A DNA stretch of 64,000 nt, from positions 92,590-156,589 of the forward strand of contig NZ_LWDV01000009.1 of assembly GCF_001693735.1 (NCBI RefSeq). The letters are read 5' to 3'. A program made the position numbers and the translations under genes. Under the pieces are notes generated by a model, which was given only the letters and a program-made list of their open reading frames with translations, ran no database searches and was not told where the DNA came from. The stretch comes from Orenia metallireducens (GTDB lineage Bacteria; Bacillota; Halanaerobiia; Halobacteroidales; Halobacteroidaceae). Shown piece after piece: positions 47,045-56,021 of this stretch (its first letter is position 1; each line of letters opens with the position of its first letter).

Positions 47045-47308
47045 CAACAGTAATAAAGTAGTATAGTATAACGGTAGGTAGTAGGATAGTAGTTTTTATT
47101 ACTGTGATAAGCAATTTATAGCTATGATAATAACTGAATAATTTAGTGAGAGTAGTACAGTAGGTGAGGTAGTGTGTAATCTTAGAATAACTATAAGTAC
47201 CCCTATTTGTATGGGGTGCTTTTTAATATCTAGGGTTATAAAATTTCTAAGATAACAGATAATATTTTATGACAGGGAATATATAATTTCTTTATAGAGG
47301 TGATAAAT
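47045..47308 (+). promoter_or_regulatory. Structured leader with two UAG/GAG-cluster stem-loops and a terminator
   Basis: Stem 1: ACAGTAATAAA (47047-47057) pairs with TTTATTACTGT (47095-47105); its loop carries seven TAG triplets (47059-47092). Stem 2: TTATAGCTAT (47116-47125) pairs with ATAACTATAA (47187-47196, one mismatch); its loop carries TAG/GAG/CAG triplets at 47144-47172. A terminator follows at 47195-47224. The next gene encodes a HutP-family protein, and HutP of Bacillus binds NAG triplets beside a terminator. The pairings are read by eye. Confidence 0.6.
47195..47224 (+). terminator. Leader terminator (attenuator candidate)
   Basis: AAGTACCCC (47195-47203) pairs with GGGGTGCTT (47213-47221, one G-U), followed by TTTT. 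It sits 85 bases before the HutP-family start codon, so it must be bypassed for the operon to be expressed. Confidence 0.75.
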
Positions 47309-47728
47309 ATGGGAAATAACGAAGAAACAAGTAAGAAGGTGGCAACAGCAGCGATTAAGATGGCATTAAGTGATAGGGATGAAGAAAATATTTTAAAGGC
47401 AGATTATAAAGGACAAGATATGAAGGTGGCGGCAGTTGATTTTGGCGGAAATTTTAATTCATCAGTTAAGACTATGATTGAAAGAGCAATTGTAGCTGCT
47501 AAGAGAGAAGGTGTTATTAAAGAGACTCATACCGAGCAGGGGGCAGTAGCAGGTGCTACCAGAGAAGCCTTGATTCAGATAAATCCTAAAGCAATTGGTT
47601 TTAATGTAGGGGGTAAGATTGGAGTGGCTAGAGAGGGAGATCATATCAGTGTAGCTGTCTTCTTTGCTATTGGTTTATTACACTTAAATGAGATGGCAAT
47701 AGGATTAGGACATAGAGCAGTAACTTGA
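47309..47728 (+). CDS. HutP-family RNA-binding regulator
   Basis: A 139-residue protein of the HutP family as found in clostridia: KVAAVDFGGNF, AIVAAKREGVI, GAVAGATREAL, the metal/ligand-binding end EGDHISVAVFFAIGLLHLNE and IGLGHRAV, which corresponds to GVGINHI of Bacillus HutP. HutP is a hexameric Mg- and histidine-dependent antiterminator of the hut operon. Here the gene heads an aromatic amino-acid operon (aroH follows after 47 bases) and is preceded by a leader rich in UAG triplets with a terminator, so autogenous control of this operon is likely but unproven. ATG 47309 follows AGAGGTGAT; the in-frame GTG at 47300 overlaps it. Confidence 0.82.
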   Translation: MGNNEETSKKVATAAIKMALSDRDEENILKADYKGQDMKVAAVDFGGNFNSSVKTMIERAIVAAKREGVIKETHTEQGAVAGATREALIQINPKAIGFNVGGKIGVAREGDHISVAVFFAIGLLHLNEMAIGLGHRAVT

Positions 47729-47775
47729 TAATAAAAAATTTAAATTATAGATTAGTGTAAGTTGGAGGTGAGATT

Positions 47776-48147
47776 GTGATTAGGGGAATCAGAGGAGCTA
47801 TTACAGTAGAGAGTAATGATACAGAGGAGATATTAGTTGCTACTAAGGAACTACTAGAGAAGGTTACTGAAGAGAATGGAATAATTGAAGATAGGATTGC
47901 TTCAATTTTCTTTTCGATGACCTCTGATTTAGATCAGGCATTTCCAGCAGTAGCTGCAAGAGAGTTAGGTTGGACTAATGTTCCTTTATTTTGTGTAAAG
48001 GAATTGGATATTGAGGGTTCTTTAAGTAGATGTATTAGGATATTGATTCATTATAATACTGATAAGGAGCAAGATCAGATTAAACATATTTACCTAAGAG
48101 AAGCTAAGAGGTTAAGACCAGACTTAGTAGAGAAAGAGGGAGTTTAG
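47776..48147 (+). CDS. aroH: Chorismate mutase, AroH type
   Basis: A 123-residue trimeric enzyme converting chorismate to prephenate. RGIRGAITVESND at the start, the active-site segment VKELDIEGSLSRCIRILIHY with Glu and Arg, and IYLREAKRLRPDL at the end match Bacillus AroH. GTG start after GGAGGTGAG. The hisC stop-start distance is one base. Confidence 0.95.
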   Translation: MIRGIRGAITVESNDTEEILVATKELLEKVTEENGIIEDRIASIFFSMTSDLDQAFPAVAARELGWTNVPLFCVKELDIEGSLSRCIRILIHYNTDKEQDQIKHIYLREAKRLRPDLVEKEGV

Positions 48148-48148
48148 A

Positions 48149-49243
48149 ATGGTAGATAAAATAGTAGTAAGAAAAGAGATTATGGACATTAAACCATACG
48201 TTCCTGGAAAGCCAATAGATGAGGTTAAACGAGAATTAGGGCTTAAGGAAGTGATTAAATTAGCTTCAAATGAGAACCCTTTAGGACCGTCACCAATGGC
48301 AATTGATAAGATGAAAGAAGCAATTACAAAGGTGAATATCTATCCTGATGGAAATGTACATAATTTAAGAGAGAAGCTAAGCAAGAGCTTAGGGATTGAA
48401 GCTTCCCAATTAATCTTTGGTAATGGATCTGATGAATTACTGGTATTATTGGCTCAGGCTTTTATCAAGCCTGATGATGAAGTAGTAATGGCTGATATTA
48501 CTTTTAGTGAGTATGAATTTGCTACTAAGATTATGGGTGGAAAGATTATTGAGGTTCCTCTAAAGAATAATACTCATGATTTAGAGGCTATGCTAGCAGC
48601 GGTAACTGATAAGACCAAGATGGTATTTATCTGTAATCCTAACAATCCAACAGGAACTATAGTTGGAAGAAGAGAGGTTGAAGGCTTCTTAGCTAAAGTA
48701 CCAGAGGATGTAATTGTAGTCTTTGATGAAGCCTATTATGAGTATGTAGATAATAGTGATTATCCTCAAACTATAAATTATTTAAATGATTATGATAATG
48801 TGATTATCTTAAGGACATTCTCTAAAATCTATGGTTTAGGTGGGTTAAGGTTAGGTTATGGAATTAGTAGTTCTAAGTTAATTAGTTATATTGATAGGGT
48901 AAGACAGCCTTTTAATATTAATTCTATAGCTCAGGTAGCTGCTGAAGCCAGTTTAGATGATCAAGATCATGTATCAAAATCCCTAGAGTATAATCGCCAA
49001 GGAAAGGAATACCTATACCAAGAGTTTGAGAGGTTGGGGTTAGAATATGTTCCAACTGAGACCAACTTTATTCTAATAGATTTAGGTAGGTCTAACCAAG
49101 AAGTATTCCAAAAGATGCTCAAGAAGGGGATTATTATCAGAAGCTTAGCTTCTTATGGCTATGAAACTGAAGCTAGAGTAACTATTGGTTTACCAGAAGA
49201 GAATAAGAAGATGATTAAGGCATTAGAAGAAGTATTATCATAA
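48149..49243 (+). CDS. hisC: Histidinol-phosphate / aromatic aminotransferase
   Basis: A 364-residue PLP enzyme of fold type I. KLASNENPLGPSP, FGNGSDELL, CNPNNPTGT, DEAYYEY and the PLP lysine in RTFSKIYGLGGLRLGY. In this operon it most likely transaminates aromatic keto-acids, as HisC-like enzymes do in Bacillus, while a histidine role is also possible. ATG 1 base after aroH, coupled. Confidence 0.93.
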   Translation: MVDKIVVRKEIMDIKPYVPGKPIDEVKRELGLKEVIKLASNENPLGPSPMAIDKMKEAITKVNIYPDGNVHNLREKLSKSLGIEASQLIFGNGSDELLVLLAQAFIKPDDEVVMADITFSEYEFATKIMGGKIIEVPLKNNTHDLEAMLAAVTDKTKMVFICNPNNPTGTIVGRREVEGFLAKVPEDVIVVFDEAYYEYVDNSDYPQTINYLNDYDNVIILRTFSKIYGLGGLRLGYGISSSKLISYIDRVRQPFNINSIAQVAAEASLDDQDHVSKSLEYNRQGKEYLYQEFERLGLEYVPTETNFILIDLGRSNQEVFQKMLKKGIIIRSLASYGYETEARVTIGLPEENKKMIKALEEVLS

Positions 49244-49353
49244 TTTGAGATTAAAGTTAAGTTTAAATTTAAAATTGAACTTATATTTAAGCCTAATATT
49301 CACTCTGAAAAATGAGAAGAGAGAAGTAAGTAGAAAACAAGGAGGAGATAAAA

Positions 49354-50370
49354 ATGGTAATCGTAATGGAGAGTAGTGCAAAACAAGAGGAGATTAAAAA
49401 TGTAATTGAAAAGATTGAAACAGCAGGATTTGAGGCTCACCCTGATAGTGGTAAGACTCAGACTATTATTGGTGTAGTAGGTGAAGGTAGAAGAGAAGAG
49501 GTGCTTAACTCTATTGGAGCTTTTCCTGGTGTAGAGAAAGTAGTAGAGATTAGTAAGCCTTATAAGCTGGCAGGTTTAGATTTTAAACCTGAACCATCAG
49601 TAATAGATATAGATGGTGTAAAGATTGGTGGGGGACACTTTGCAATTATGGCAGGTCCATGTGCAATTGAGAGTAAGGAGCAGCTATTTGAAGCAGCACA
49701 GCAGGTTAAAGAAGGTGGAGCTAAGATTTTACGTGGTGGTGCTTTTAAGCCTAGAACTTCTCCATACAGCTTCCAAGGTATGAAGGAAGATGGATTAAAG
49801 TTATTAGCAGAGGCTAGAGAGAGAACTGGGCTTAAGATAGTGACTGAGGTAATGGATACAAGAGATGTAGAGTTAGTAGCAAAATATGCCGATATCTTAC
49901 AGATTGGTGCTCGTAATATGCAGAATTTCTCTTTATTAAAAGAGGTAGGTAATACTGATAAAGCAGTACTATTAAAGAGAGGTATGACTGCTACTTATAA
50001 GGAGCTATTAATGGCTGCTGAATATATTATGGCTGGCGGTAACTATAATGTAATCTTATGTGAGAGAGGAATTAGAACCTTTACTACTGAAACTAGAAAT
50101 ACTGTCGATATGGCTATTGTTCCTGTAATTAGAGAGTTAAGCCATTTACCAGTAATTATAGATCCAAGCCATGGAACAGGAAACTGGAAATATGTATCAC
50201 CATTAGCGAAAGCAGCATTAGCAATAGGTGCAGATGGTCTAATGGTTGAAGTACATCCTGACCCTAAAAACGCTTTATGTGATGGACCTCAATCATTAAA
50301 GCCTGAGAAATTTAAGGCTATGGTAGAAGAATTAAAGGCTATAGCAGCAGTTACTAATACTAAGCTTTAA
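49354..50370 (+). CDS. aroF: DAHP synthase (type I-beta) with N-terminal ferredoxin-like regulatory domain
   Basis: A 338-residue first enzyme of the shikimate pathway, joining PEP and erythrose-4-phosphate. Residues 1-70 are the ferredoxin-like (ACT-like) domain seen in Thermotoga DAHP synthase, which mediates Tyr/Phe feedback; the catalytic barrel begins about 85 with AIMAGPCAIES, then LRGGAFKPRTSPYSFQG and DPSHGTG. ATG after AAGGAGGAG. Gap of 110 bases after hisC, no clear element. Confidence 0.96.
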   Translation: MVIVMESSAKQEEIKNVIEKIETAGFEAHPDSGKTQTIIGVVGEGRREEVLNSIGAFPGVEKVVEISKPYKLAGLDFKPEPSVIDIDGVKIGGGHFAIMAGPCAIESKEQLFEAAQQVKEGGAKILRGGAFKPRTSPYSFQGMKEDGLKLLAEARERTGLKIVTEVMDTRDVELVAKYADILQIGARNMQNFSLLKEVGNTDKAVLLKRGMTATYKELLMAAEYIMAGGNYNVILCERGIRTFTTETRNTVDMAIVPVIRELSHLPVIIDPSHGTGNWKYVSPLAKAALAIGADGLMVEVHPDPKNALCDGPQSLKPEKFKAMVEELKAIAAVTNTKL

Positions 50371-50381
50371 GGGGATAAAAT

Positions 50382-51470
50382 ATGATTAAGCGAGTAGCGA
50401 TTATTGGAGTAGGACTAATTGGTTCCTCTTTGGGTTTAGCTTTAGGTGATATTAAAGAGGTTGAAGAGGTCATCGGAATTGATAAGAACCAAGATTATCT
50501 AAAAGAGGCTTTAGATATAGGTGCAATTGATAGAATTGCTACCTTAGAGGAAGGGGTTAGAGATGTAGATTTAATTATAATAGCTACCCCTGTAGGTATT
50601 ATTAAAGATTTAGTTGTAGAAATACTACCTTACATTAGGAATGAAACAATTATTACTGATGTAGGTAGTACAAAATCTACTATAGTTAGAGAATTAGAAG
50701 GTTTAGTTGGAGACCATATCTATATTGGTGGTCATCCTATGACTGGTGCTGAGACCTCTGGACCAAGTGGGGCAGATAAGTATCTCTTTGAGAATGCTAT
50801 TTATGTCTTAACAGAAACTAAGAACACAGATCAAGATAGCTTAGAAAAGCTTAAAAATATATTAGAGAGAATAGGATCACAAGTCTTGATTCTCTCTCCT
50901 GAAAGTCATGACAGGATGGTGGCTGTAACTAGTCACCTTCCCCATTTAATAGCAGTGAATTTGATGAGTGTAATTGAGCAATTTAGCCAAGAGGATGATA
51001 AGGTTACCTCTTTAATTGCTGGAGGATTTAGAGATACTACTAGAATAGCAGCAGGCGATCCTGTGATGTGGAGAGATATCTTCTTAAATAATCGGGAGAT
51101 GGTCTTAGAGACGATCAATATATTTGAAGAGAGGTTAGCATCTCTTAAAGAGCTAATACTAAAGGAAGAACGAGAGAGTTTGGAACAGACCTTAGCAGAG
51201 ATAAGGGATGCTAGAATTAGACTTCCAATGAAGAAAAAAGGTTTGTTACCAAGTAATTTTGAATTGATTATAACATTAAAGGATGAACCCAATGCAATTG
51301 GAAGGGTTGCCTCATTATTAGGGGATGCAGAGATTAATATCCAGGACATAGAGGTTTTAAAGGTTAGAGATGAAGGTGGAACGATTAGATTGAGTTTCAG
51401 TCAAGAAGAAAAACAGGAAAAAGCCTACAGACTATTAAAAGAAAATAATTACAAAGTAATTAAGAAGTAG
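50382..51470 (+). CDS. tyrA: Prephenate dehydrogenase with ACT domain
   Basis: A 362-residue enzyme oxidising prephenate to 4-hydroxyphenylpyruvate with NAD(P). Rossmann motif IIGVGLIGSSLGLAL, IGGHPMTGAETSGPSGA and the His in VTSHLPHLIA. C-terminal ACT domain from about 290 (ELIITLKDEPNAIGRVAS) for tyrosine feedback. ATG after AAGGGGAT, 11 bases from aroF. Confidence 0.95.
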   Translation: MIKRVAIIGVGLIGSSLGLALGDIKEVEEVIGIDKNQDYLKEALDIGAIDRIATLEEGVRDVDLIIIATPVGIIKDLVVEILPYIRNETIITDVGSTKSTIVRELEGLVGDHIYIGGHPMTGAETSGPSGADKYLFENAIYVLTETKNTDQDSLEKLKNILERIGSQVLILSPESHDRMVAVTSHLPHLIAVNLMSVIEQFSQEDDKVTSLIAGGFRDTTRIAAGDPVMWRDIFLNNREMVLETINIFEERLASLKELILKEERESLEQTLAEIRDARIRLPMKKKGLLPSNFELIITLKDEPNAIGRVASLLGDAEINIQDIEVLKVRDEGGTIRLSFSQEEKQEKAYRLLKENNYKVIKK

Positions 51471-51480
51471 GGGGTTAGAG

Positions 51481-52773
51481 ATGAGATTAAGAGTAGAAGC
51501 TAAAGATAGTTTACAGGGTAGAATAAAAGTTCCAGGAGATAAATCTATCTCCCACCGTTCTGTGATGTTAGGGGCTTTAGCTGAAGGTAAGACAGAGATT
51601 GAGGGGTTTCTAACAGGAGAGGATTGTTTAAGTACAGTTAAAGCCTTTCAAGATATGGGGGTTAAGATTGAAGGTGTTGGTACTGACCAGATGGTAGTAT
51701 ATGGTGTAGGATTAAGAGGGTTAAAAGAGCCAAAGGATTTATTGGACTTTGGTAATTCTGGAACTACTACTCGTTTGATGTTAGGTATATTGGCAGGACA
51801 AGAATTTTACTCTGTAGCTACTGGTGATGATTCTTTAAGAAGTAGACCAATGGCTAGGGTAACTAAACCTTTAAGCACTATGGGTGGAGAGTTCTATGGC
51901 CGTGATAATACAAATCTCTTACCGATTACAGTGGTTGGTCAAGGTAAATTAGATAGTATCTCCTATGATTCCCCTGTGGCTAGTGCTCAAGTTAAGTCAG
52001 CTATTTTATTGGCTGGATTATATGGAGAAGGAATAACTGAAGTTAGAGAGCCTGCTAAATCTAGAGACCATACTGAGCGGATGTTAGAGTATTTTGGAGC
52101 TGATATTGAGGTTGATGGTCTGAAAGTTAAAGTAAAGGGTAATCCTAGATTAATCGGTAAGAAGGTAGTAGTCCCTGGTGATATATCTTCTGCAGCCTTT
52201 TTGATAGTAGCAGCAATGATTACTGAAGGTTCAGAGATAATTATAGAGAATGTTGGATTAAATCCTACTAGAGATGGTGTAATTGAAGCTTTAAGAAAGA
52301 TGAATGGTAACTTTGAGTTGTTAAATCAACGTGAGGTCAATGGAGAGCCGATAGCAGATATTAAAGTGAAGAGTAGTCAATTAAAAGGAACAGTGATTGA
52401 TGGTGATTTAATTCCACTTTTAATAGATGAGATTCCAATCTTGGCGGTAGCAGCTAGCCAAGCAGAGGGCAAAACTATTATTAAAGATGCTGAAGAATTA
52501 AGAGTTAAAGAGACCGATAGAATTGATGCTATGGTTAAAGAATTGACTAGATTGGGTGTAGAGGTTAAAGAGAGGGAAGATGGAATGGAAATTGTAGGTA
52601 AGCAGAAAATAGCAGGTGGAGTCACTTGTCAGAGCTATCATGACCATCGGATTGCTATGTCTATGGCAGTAGCAGGGTTGATAGCTGAAGATGCAGTAGA
52701 GGTAGAAGGTGCTGAATGTATCAATATCTCTTTTCCTAACTTTAAAAAGTTATTAGATAGTTTATCAAAATAA
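51481..52773 (+). CDS. aroA: EPSP synthase
   Basis: A 430-residue enzyme making 5-enolpyruvylshikimate-3-phosphate. GDKSISHRSVMLGALA, DFGNSGTTTRLMLG, ASAQVKSAILLAGL, SRDHTERML and KETDRI. The GNSGTTTRL loop is followed by a class-II-like RPMAR context. ATG after AGGGGGTT; last gene of the operon. Confidence 0.97.
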   Translation: MRLRVEAKDSLQGRIKVPGDKSISHRSVMLGALAEGKTEIEGFLTGEDCLSTVKAFQDMGVKIEGVGTDQMVVYGVGLRGLKEPKDLLDFGNSGTTTRLMLGILAGQEFYSVATGDDSLRSRPMARVTKPLSTMGGEFYGRDNTNLLPITVVGQGKLDSISYDSPVASAQVKSAILLAGLYGEGITEVREPAKSRDHTERMLEYFGADIEVDGLKVKVKGNPRLIGKKVVVPGDISSAAFLIVAAMITEGSEIIIENVGLNPTRDGVIEALRKMNGNFELLNQREVNGEPIADIKVKSSQLKGTVIDGDLIPLLIDEIPILAVAASQAEGKTIIKDAEELRVKETDRIDAMVKELTRLGVEVKEREDGMEIVGKQKIAGGVTCQSYHDHRIAMSMAVAGLIAEDAVEVEGAECINISFPNFKKLLDSLSK

Positions 52774-52784
52774 TTTAAATTTTT

Positions 52785-52824
52785 ATAAGAGAAGGCAGTT
52801 TAAACTGCCTTCTCTTATTTTTGT
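52785..52824. terminator. Terminator of the aro operon
   Basis: A perfect 34-bp palindrome (52785-52818) with AGAGAAGGCAGTTT arms, followed by TTTTTGTTTTTT. Confidence 0.88.
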
Positions 52825-52878
52825 TTTTTGTATTATTGTTATCTTATGAAATCAAGGGAAGTGATACAATAGATAGAG

Positions 52879-53034
52879 ATTGCGACACTTTTAGAATTCA
52901 CACCTCACCCTAATCCTTCATACAAAGCAGGTCTCTCCTATTCTTAAGAGAGGGAATAAAAGAAAATATAGTATCTTCCCCCTCTCATTAGTTAAGAAGA
53001 GGGGGTTAGGGGGTGAGGTTAAAACTGTCGCAAT
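52879..53034. mobile_element. MITE-like repeat, copy 1
   Basis: A 156-bp element with ends ATTGCGACA and TGTCGCAAT. Inner arms extend the inverted repeat: CACCTCACCCTAATCC near the left and GGGGTTAGGGGGTGAGG near the right, with CTCTCCTATTCTTAAGAG-type hairpins inside. Copy 2 at 58378-58556 shares this structure. No ORF. The family is not named in my knowledge. Confidence 0.75.
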
Positions 53035-53330
53035 ATCCCCATATCAAGACACTTAATTAGCAAGTAAAAAATAGTTAATAGTATTTTTGTATCTGCTTAT
53101 TATCTTAATTTGCTTATCAAGAAGGAGCAATACCATTAAAAAATAAATACAATTTCTAGCATAAATCTCAAGTTTTTTAAAATTTTAAAGAAAAGAGAAG
53201 AAAACTTTAATAATAGCCGAAATAATTAAGTAAATAATGTTGTCTATATAAGATGGGGTGATATATTGAAAAAAGATAATATTTTAGAAGAATTTGAAGA
53301 TATACCAAACTCACTAACGTTGCATTGTTG

Positions 53331-53742
53331 AAAATAATCAATAAGATTAAACATACTATACATGCTATTTATAACTTAAAATTTAAATTGGACGAACGTC
53401 CTATTAGTAAATTTAATAGATTAAATCAGTGATATAACATTAAATTAAAAATATAGAATGATTTCTTTGATGAATTAAAATTAACCCCAATTAAATAAAT
53501 TTTTAAAGGAAGTATTATCATTAAGGTTTCAGATGATAGTTCTAGTTTAGATAAAGATAAGATATTAAGAAAGGCTATAGATAATGGGATAGTAAATAAA
53601 GAAGATAAGCTAAAGAATGAAGATATTTATCAATTAATCTTTGCTCCAGGTTTCTCTACAGCCCAAGTTGTAACTGAAACCTCTGGTAGAGGGGTAGGAA
53701 TGGATGTAGTTAGAAGTAATATCGAGAGATTGATTTCTATTT
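53331..53742 (+). pseudogene. cheA: Chemotaxis histidine kinase CheA, decayed fragment
   Basis: One frame reads through CheA landmarks: LKFKLDERPISKFNRL (dimerisation/ATPase border), FDELKLTP, then after a deletion IIIKVSDD (N/G1 box), LIFAPGFSTA and TSGRGVGMDVVRSNIERL (G2 box). It has stops TGA, TAG and TAA, a missing RNxxDHG segment, and neither HPt nor CheW domains. The 3' end is cut by the opposite-strand 2H gene. CheA is needed for chemotactic signalling, so this copy is dead. Confidence 0.85.
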
Positions 53743-53755
53743 ATAAGGAGGGTAT

Positions 53756-54346
53756 TTATAATTTAAAGCTAGCAATTACTTTCTTCTCCTTATCTAAGGT
53801 AGGTCTCCAAACCTCTATACGCTCACCTATGGTAGATATCTTCTGTGGAATCCCATCTAAAATAGAGCAGATTTTCTTAAAGTCTTGGTCAGGGATTGGG
53901 TTTTTAGCAAAGATATTACTGATTAGACTCATATGGAAGGACCACTCTTCATAATTACTGATAGTTGATAAATTCTTATTAGCCAATTTCTGATGGAGTT
54001 GAGTGCTAAGGCTAATTAGGGAATCTGTCTTATCTACCTTTAATACAAGAAATTTTTCGCTAAGACAGAAGCATTCAAGATTATTTATTTCAAGCTCAAT
54101 AGAACTTTTTCGATAATCTTGAACTACTTCCTCTATAATCTCCTTAGCTTCTTTAATATATTTTTTATTTATTCTATTTAAAGTTATATGCAATTCAGGA
54201 TAATCATCCTCATTGTATAAATCATAATGTTTGGAAATAGCTTCTTGTATATTTAATGCTTTTACCAGATCACTCTTTTTAGGAATTAATACAATGAATA
54301 ACTCTTCTTTTAAATCTGCTGCTTTAACCACTGAAATCTCCTCCAA
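53756..54346 (-). CDS. 2H phosphoesterase / 2'-5' RNA ligase-like protein
   Basis: A 196-residue protein with two His-x-Thr/Ser motifs, LHITL (about 52-56) and FHMSL (about 137-141), the signature of the 2H (LigT-like) family acting on cyclic or 2'-5' phosphodiesters. ATG 54346 behind AGGAGAT. It is an intact gene lying between two chemotaxis pseudogenes; tail end overlaps the decayed cheA. Confidence 0.8.
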   Translation of the reverse strand: MEEISVVKAADLKEELFIVLIPKKSDLVKALNIQEAISKHYDLYNEDDYPELHITLNRINKKYIKEAKEIIEEVVQDYRKSSIELEINNLECFCLSEKFLVLKVDKTDSLISLSTQLHQKLANKNLSTISNYEEWSFHMSLISNIFAKNPIPDQDFKKICSILDGIPQKISTIGERIEVWRPTLDKEKKVIASFKL

Positions 54347-54770
54347 AGGTACTTCTTAATTTAAATATAATTGGACCATAAATTTTTATCATGGTAGATA
54401 AATACTATTTATATTTTACTATACAATAGGGGATATAGCAAATCAGCTTTGAGTATTAGAGTGGTCATATTAATTTTAGGTTACTAATATCAATTAAGCA
54501 GAGAAGATAATAATAATTTATCAAGATTTTATATCTATTAAATTTGATTATGAACAATTCTCTTTATAGTAAGATAAATGCAAGTTATAACTAAATTAAT
54601 TACATATAAAAGATAGGCTAAGTATAATGATTTTCCCAAATTATCTAATAAGATTAATCTATTATAACCAAGCTCTTAGTTTATAAAGTTTTTAACTATC
54701 GGTTTTACAGGCTTTAAATATAAGAAAAATTGGGATAAGGGGAGTGGCCAAATAGTTAAAGATGGTTTTA
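54347..54770. other. Non-coding gap before the MCP pseudogene
   Basis: About 420 AT-rich bases. A stop-free stretch just before the MCP (FTGFKYKKNWDKGSGQIVKD) joins it in frame but has no start codon. No terminator or promoter that I would support. Confidence 0.4.
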
Positions 54771-55937
54771 GAAATTTTAAGATAAAAAATAAATTATTAG
54801 TTGCTTTTGCTTTGATGATTCTTTTAGCAATCTCAGTTGGGTACTTAGGTTATAGTTGATTAAGTTCTGTAGTTGCTAAAGTAGAGCTTGCTAACGAGAG
54901 CAATAGAATGATTAAAAGTATTCTAGATGCTAGAACTTCTAAAAAGAACTATATCTTATCTGGGGATCAGAAGTATATCTTAGAGGTTGAATCAATTGCT
55001 GAAGATATTATTAAAGATACTCAGAATATATTAGAGAAGCTAAAGGAAGAAGATCATAATAAGGTAAATGAAATTATTGAAGCTGTTAACAGTTATAATA
55101 ATGCTTTTATTAATCATACTAAAAGTAATGGTGATAGATCAGTATTAGAGAGGGAAGTTGTTAAGGCAGGGAAAGATGTTGAGGATAAATTAAGGAATTT
55201 ATATAGAACTCAAAATGAAGAGATGTACCAAAGAATCTCTAAAATCTGATTAATTTAGCTATTATAGCCTTAGCAATTATTTTGGGGATAGCTGTATAAT
55301 ATTAACCAAAGCTATTATTAACCCAATTAATGCTATTAGGGTAGTTTTAGCAAAGGTGGCTGAAGGGGATTTTAGCTATGAGGTTGAGATAGAGGCAAAC
55401 AATCAATTAGGAAGTATGGCTAATAATCTTAATAAAGCTATTGATTCACTAAACTTTATCATTAATCAGTTTGAAAAAATACTCTCAAAGGTAGCCAATG
55501 GGGACTTTACAGAGAAGGTAAATGTCAAAGTAGGAAAGGAATTAGAAGAGATGGCTAGAAACCTAAATCAAGCCATAGATTCCTTAAGGGATGTGATTTA
55601 TGGAGTCAAACAAAATGCAGTCAATGTCAACAATTTATCAACTGAGATTGCAGAGCTTAGCAGTTAATCAGATACAAGGGCGGTTGAGGAATTAAATCAT
55701 GTGACTTAAGATAATGCTTTAATGGTTGAAGAGATTGCTAGTTTTAGCGAGTCTTTAAGTAATGAAGCTGAGGATATGACCAATATTGTTAAGAGGTTCA
55801 AGCTAGATAGAAAGATGGGAGAGTATCAAGATGTAGAGAAGAAAGAAGAGCCTAAAGGGAAAATTAACTTTGAAGATACTCGCTATGATTTAGAGGAGAT
55901 AAGGGATTTGAATGAAGAAGATTTTGAGAAATTTTAA
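54771..55937 (+). pseudogene. Methyl-accepting chemotaxis protein, decayed
   Basis: Readable parts in order: first membrane helix (FKIKNKLLVAFALMILLAIS), a helical extracellular sensor (MIKSILDARTSKKNYILSGD), a second membrane helix in another frame (NLAIIALAIILGIAV), HAMP (LAKVAEGDFSYEVEIEANN) and a second HAMP-like unit, then the C-terminal MVEEIASFSESLSNEAEDM. Lesions are TGA at about 54857 and 55247, a frameshift around 55250-55300, stops at 55666 and 55708, and loss of almost the whole signalling hairpin. No start codon is left. It cannot signal. Confidence 0.88.
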
Positions 55938-55958
55938 TCTGTTGAAGAGAGATTAACT

Positions 55959-55994
55959 AATAAGAAATCTGCTATTAATAGCAGATTTCTTATT
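55959..55994. terminator. Perfect 36-bp palindromic terminator
   Basis: AATAAGAAATCTGCTATT pairs completely with its mirrored half; it lies between the MCP remnant and the convergent glycosyltransferase gene. Confidence 0.75.
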
Positions 55995-56021
55995 GTTGAA
56001 TATTAATATAGTTAAGTTAAA

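Noticed and set aside
47003..47308. T-box or tryptophan-type leader peptide attenuator before the aro operon
   Set aside because: No T-box core (AGGGTGG.ACCGCG) and no Trp/Tyr/Phe-rich leader peptide; the HutP-type explanation fits better.
50933..51349. A 138-codon open frame antisense to tyrA
   Set aside because: Shadow of the real tyrA codons; no start signal and no recognisable protein features.
53700..53954. An 84-codon + strand ORF starting MDVVRSNIERL
   Set aside because: Its first part is the end of the CheA relic and the rest is antisense to the intact 2H phosphoesterase gene.
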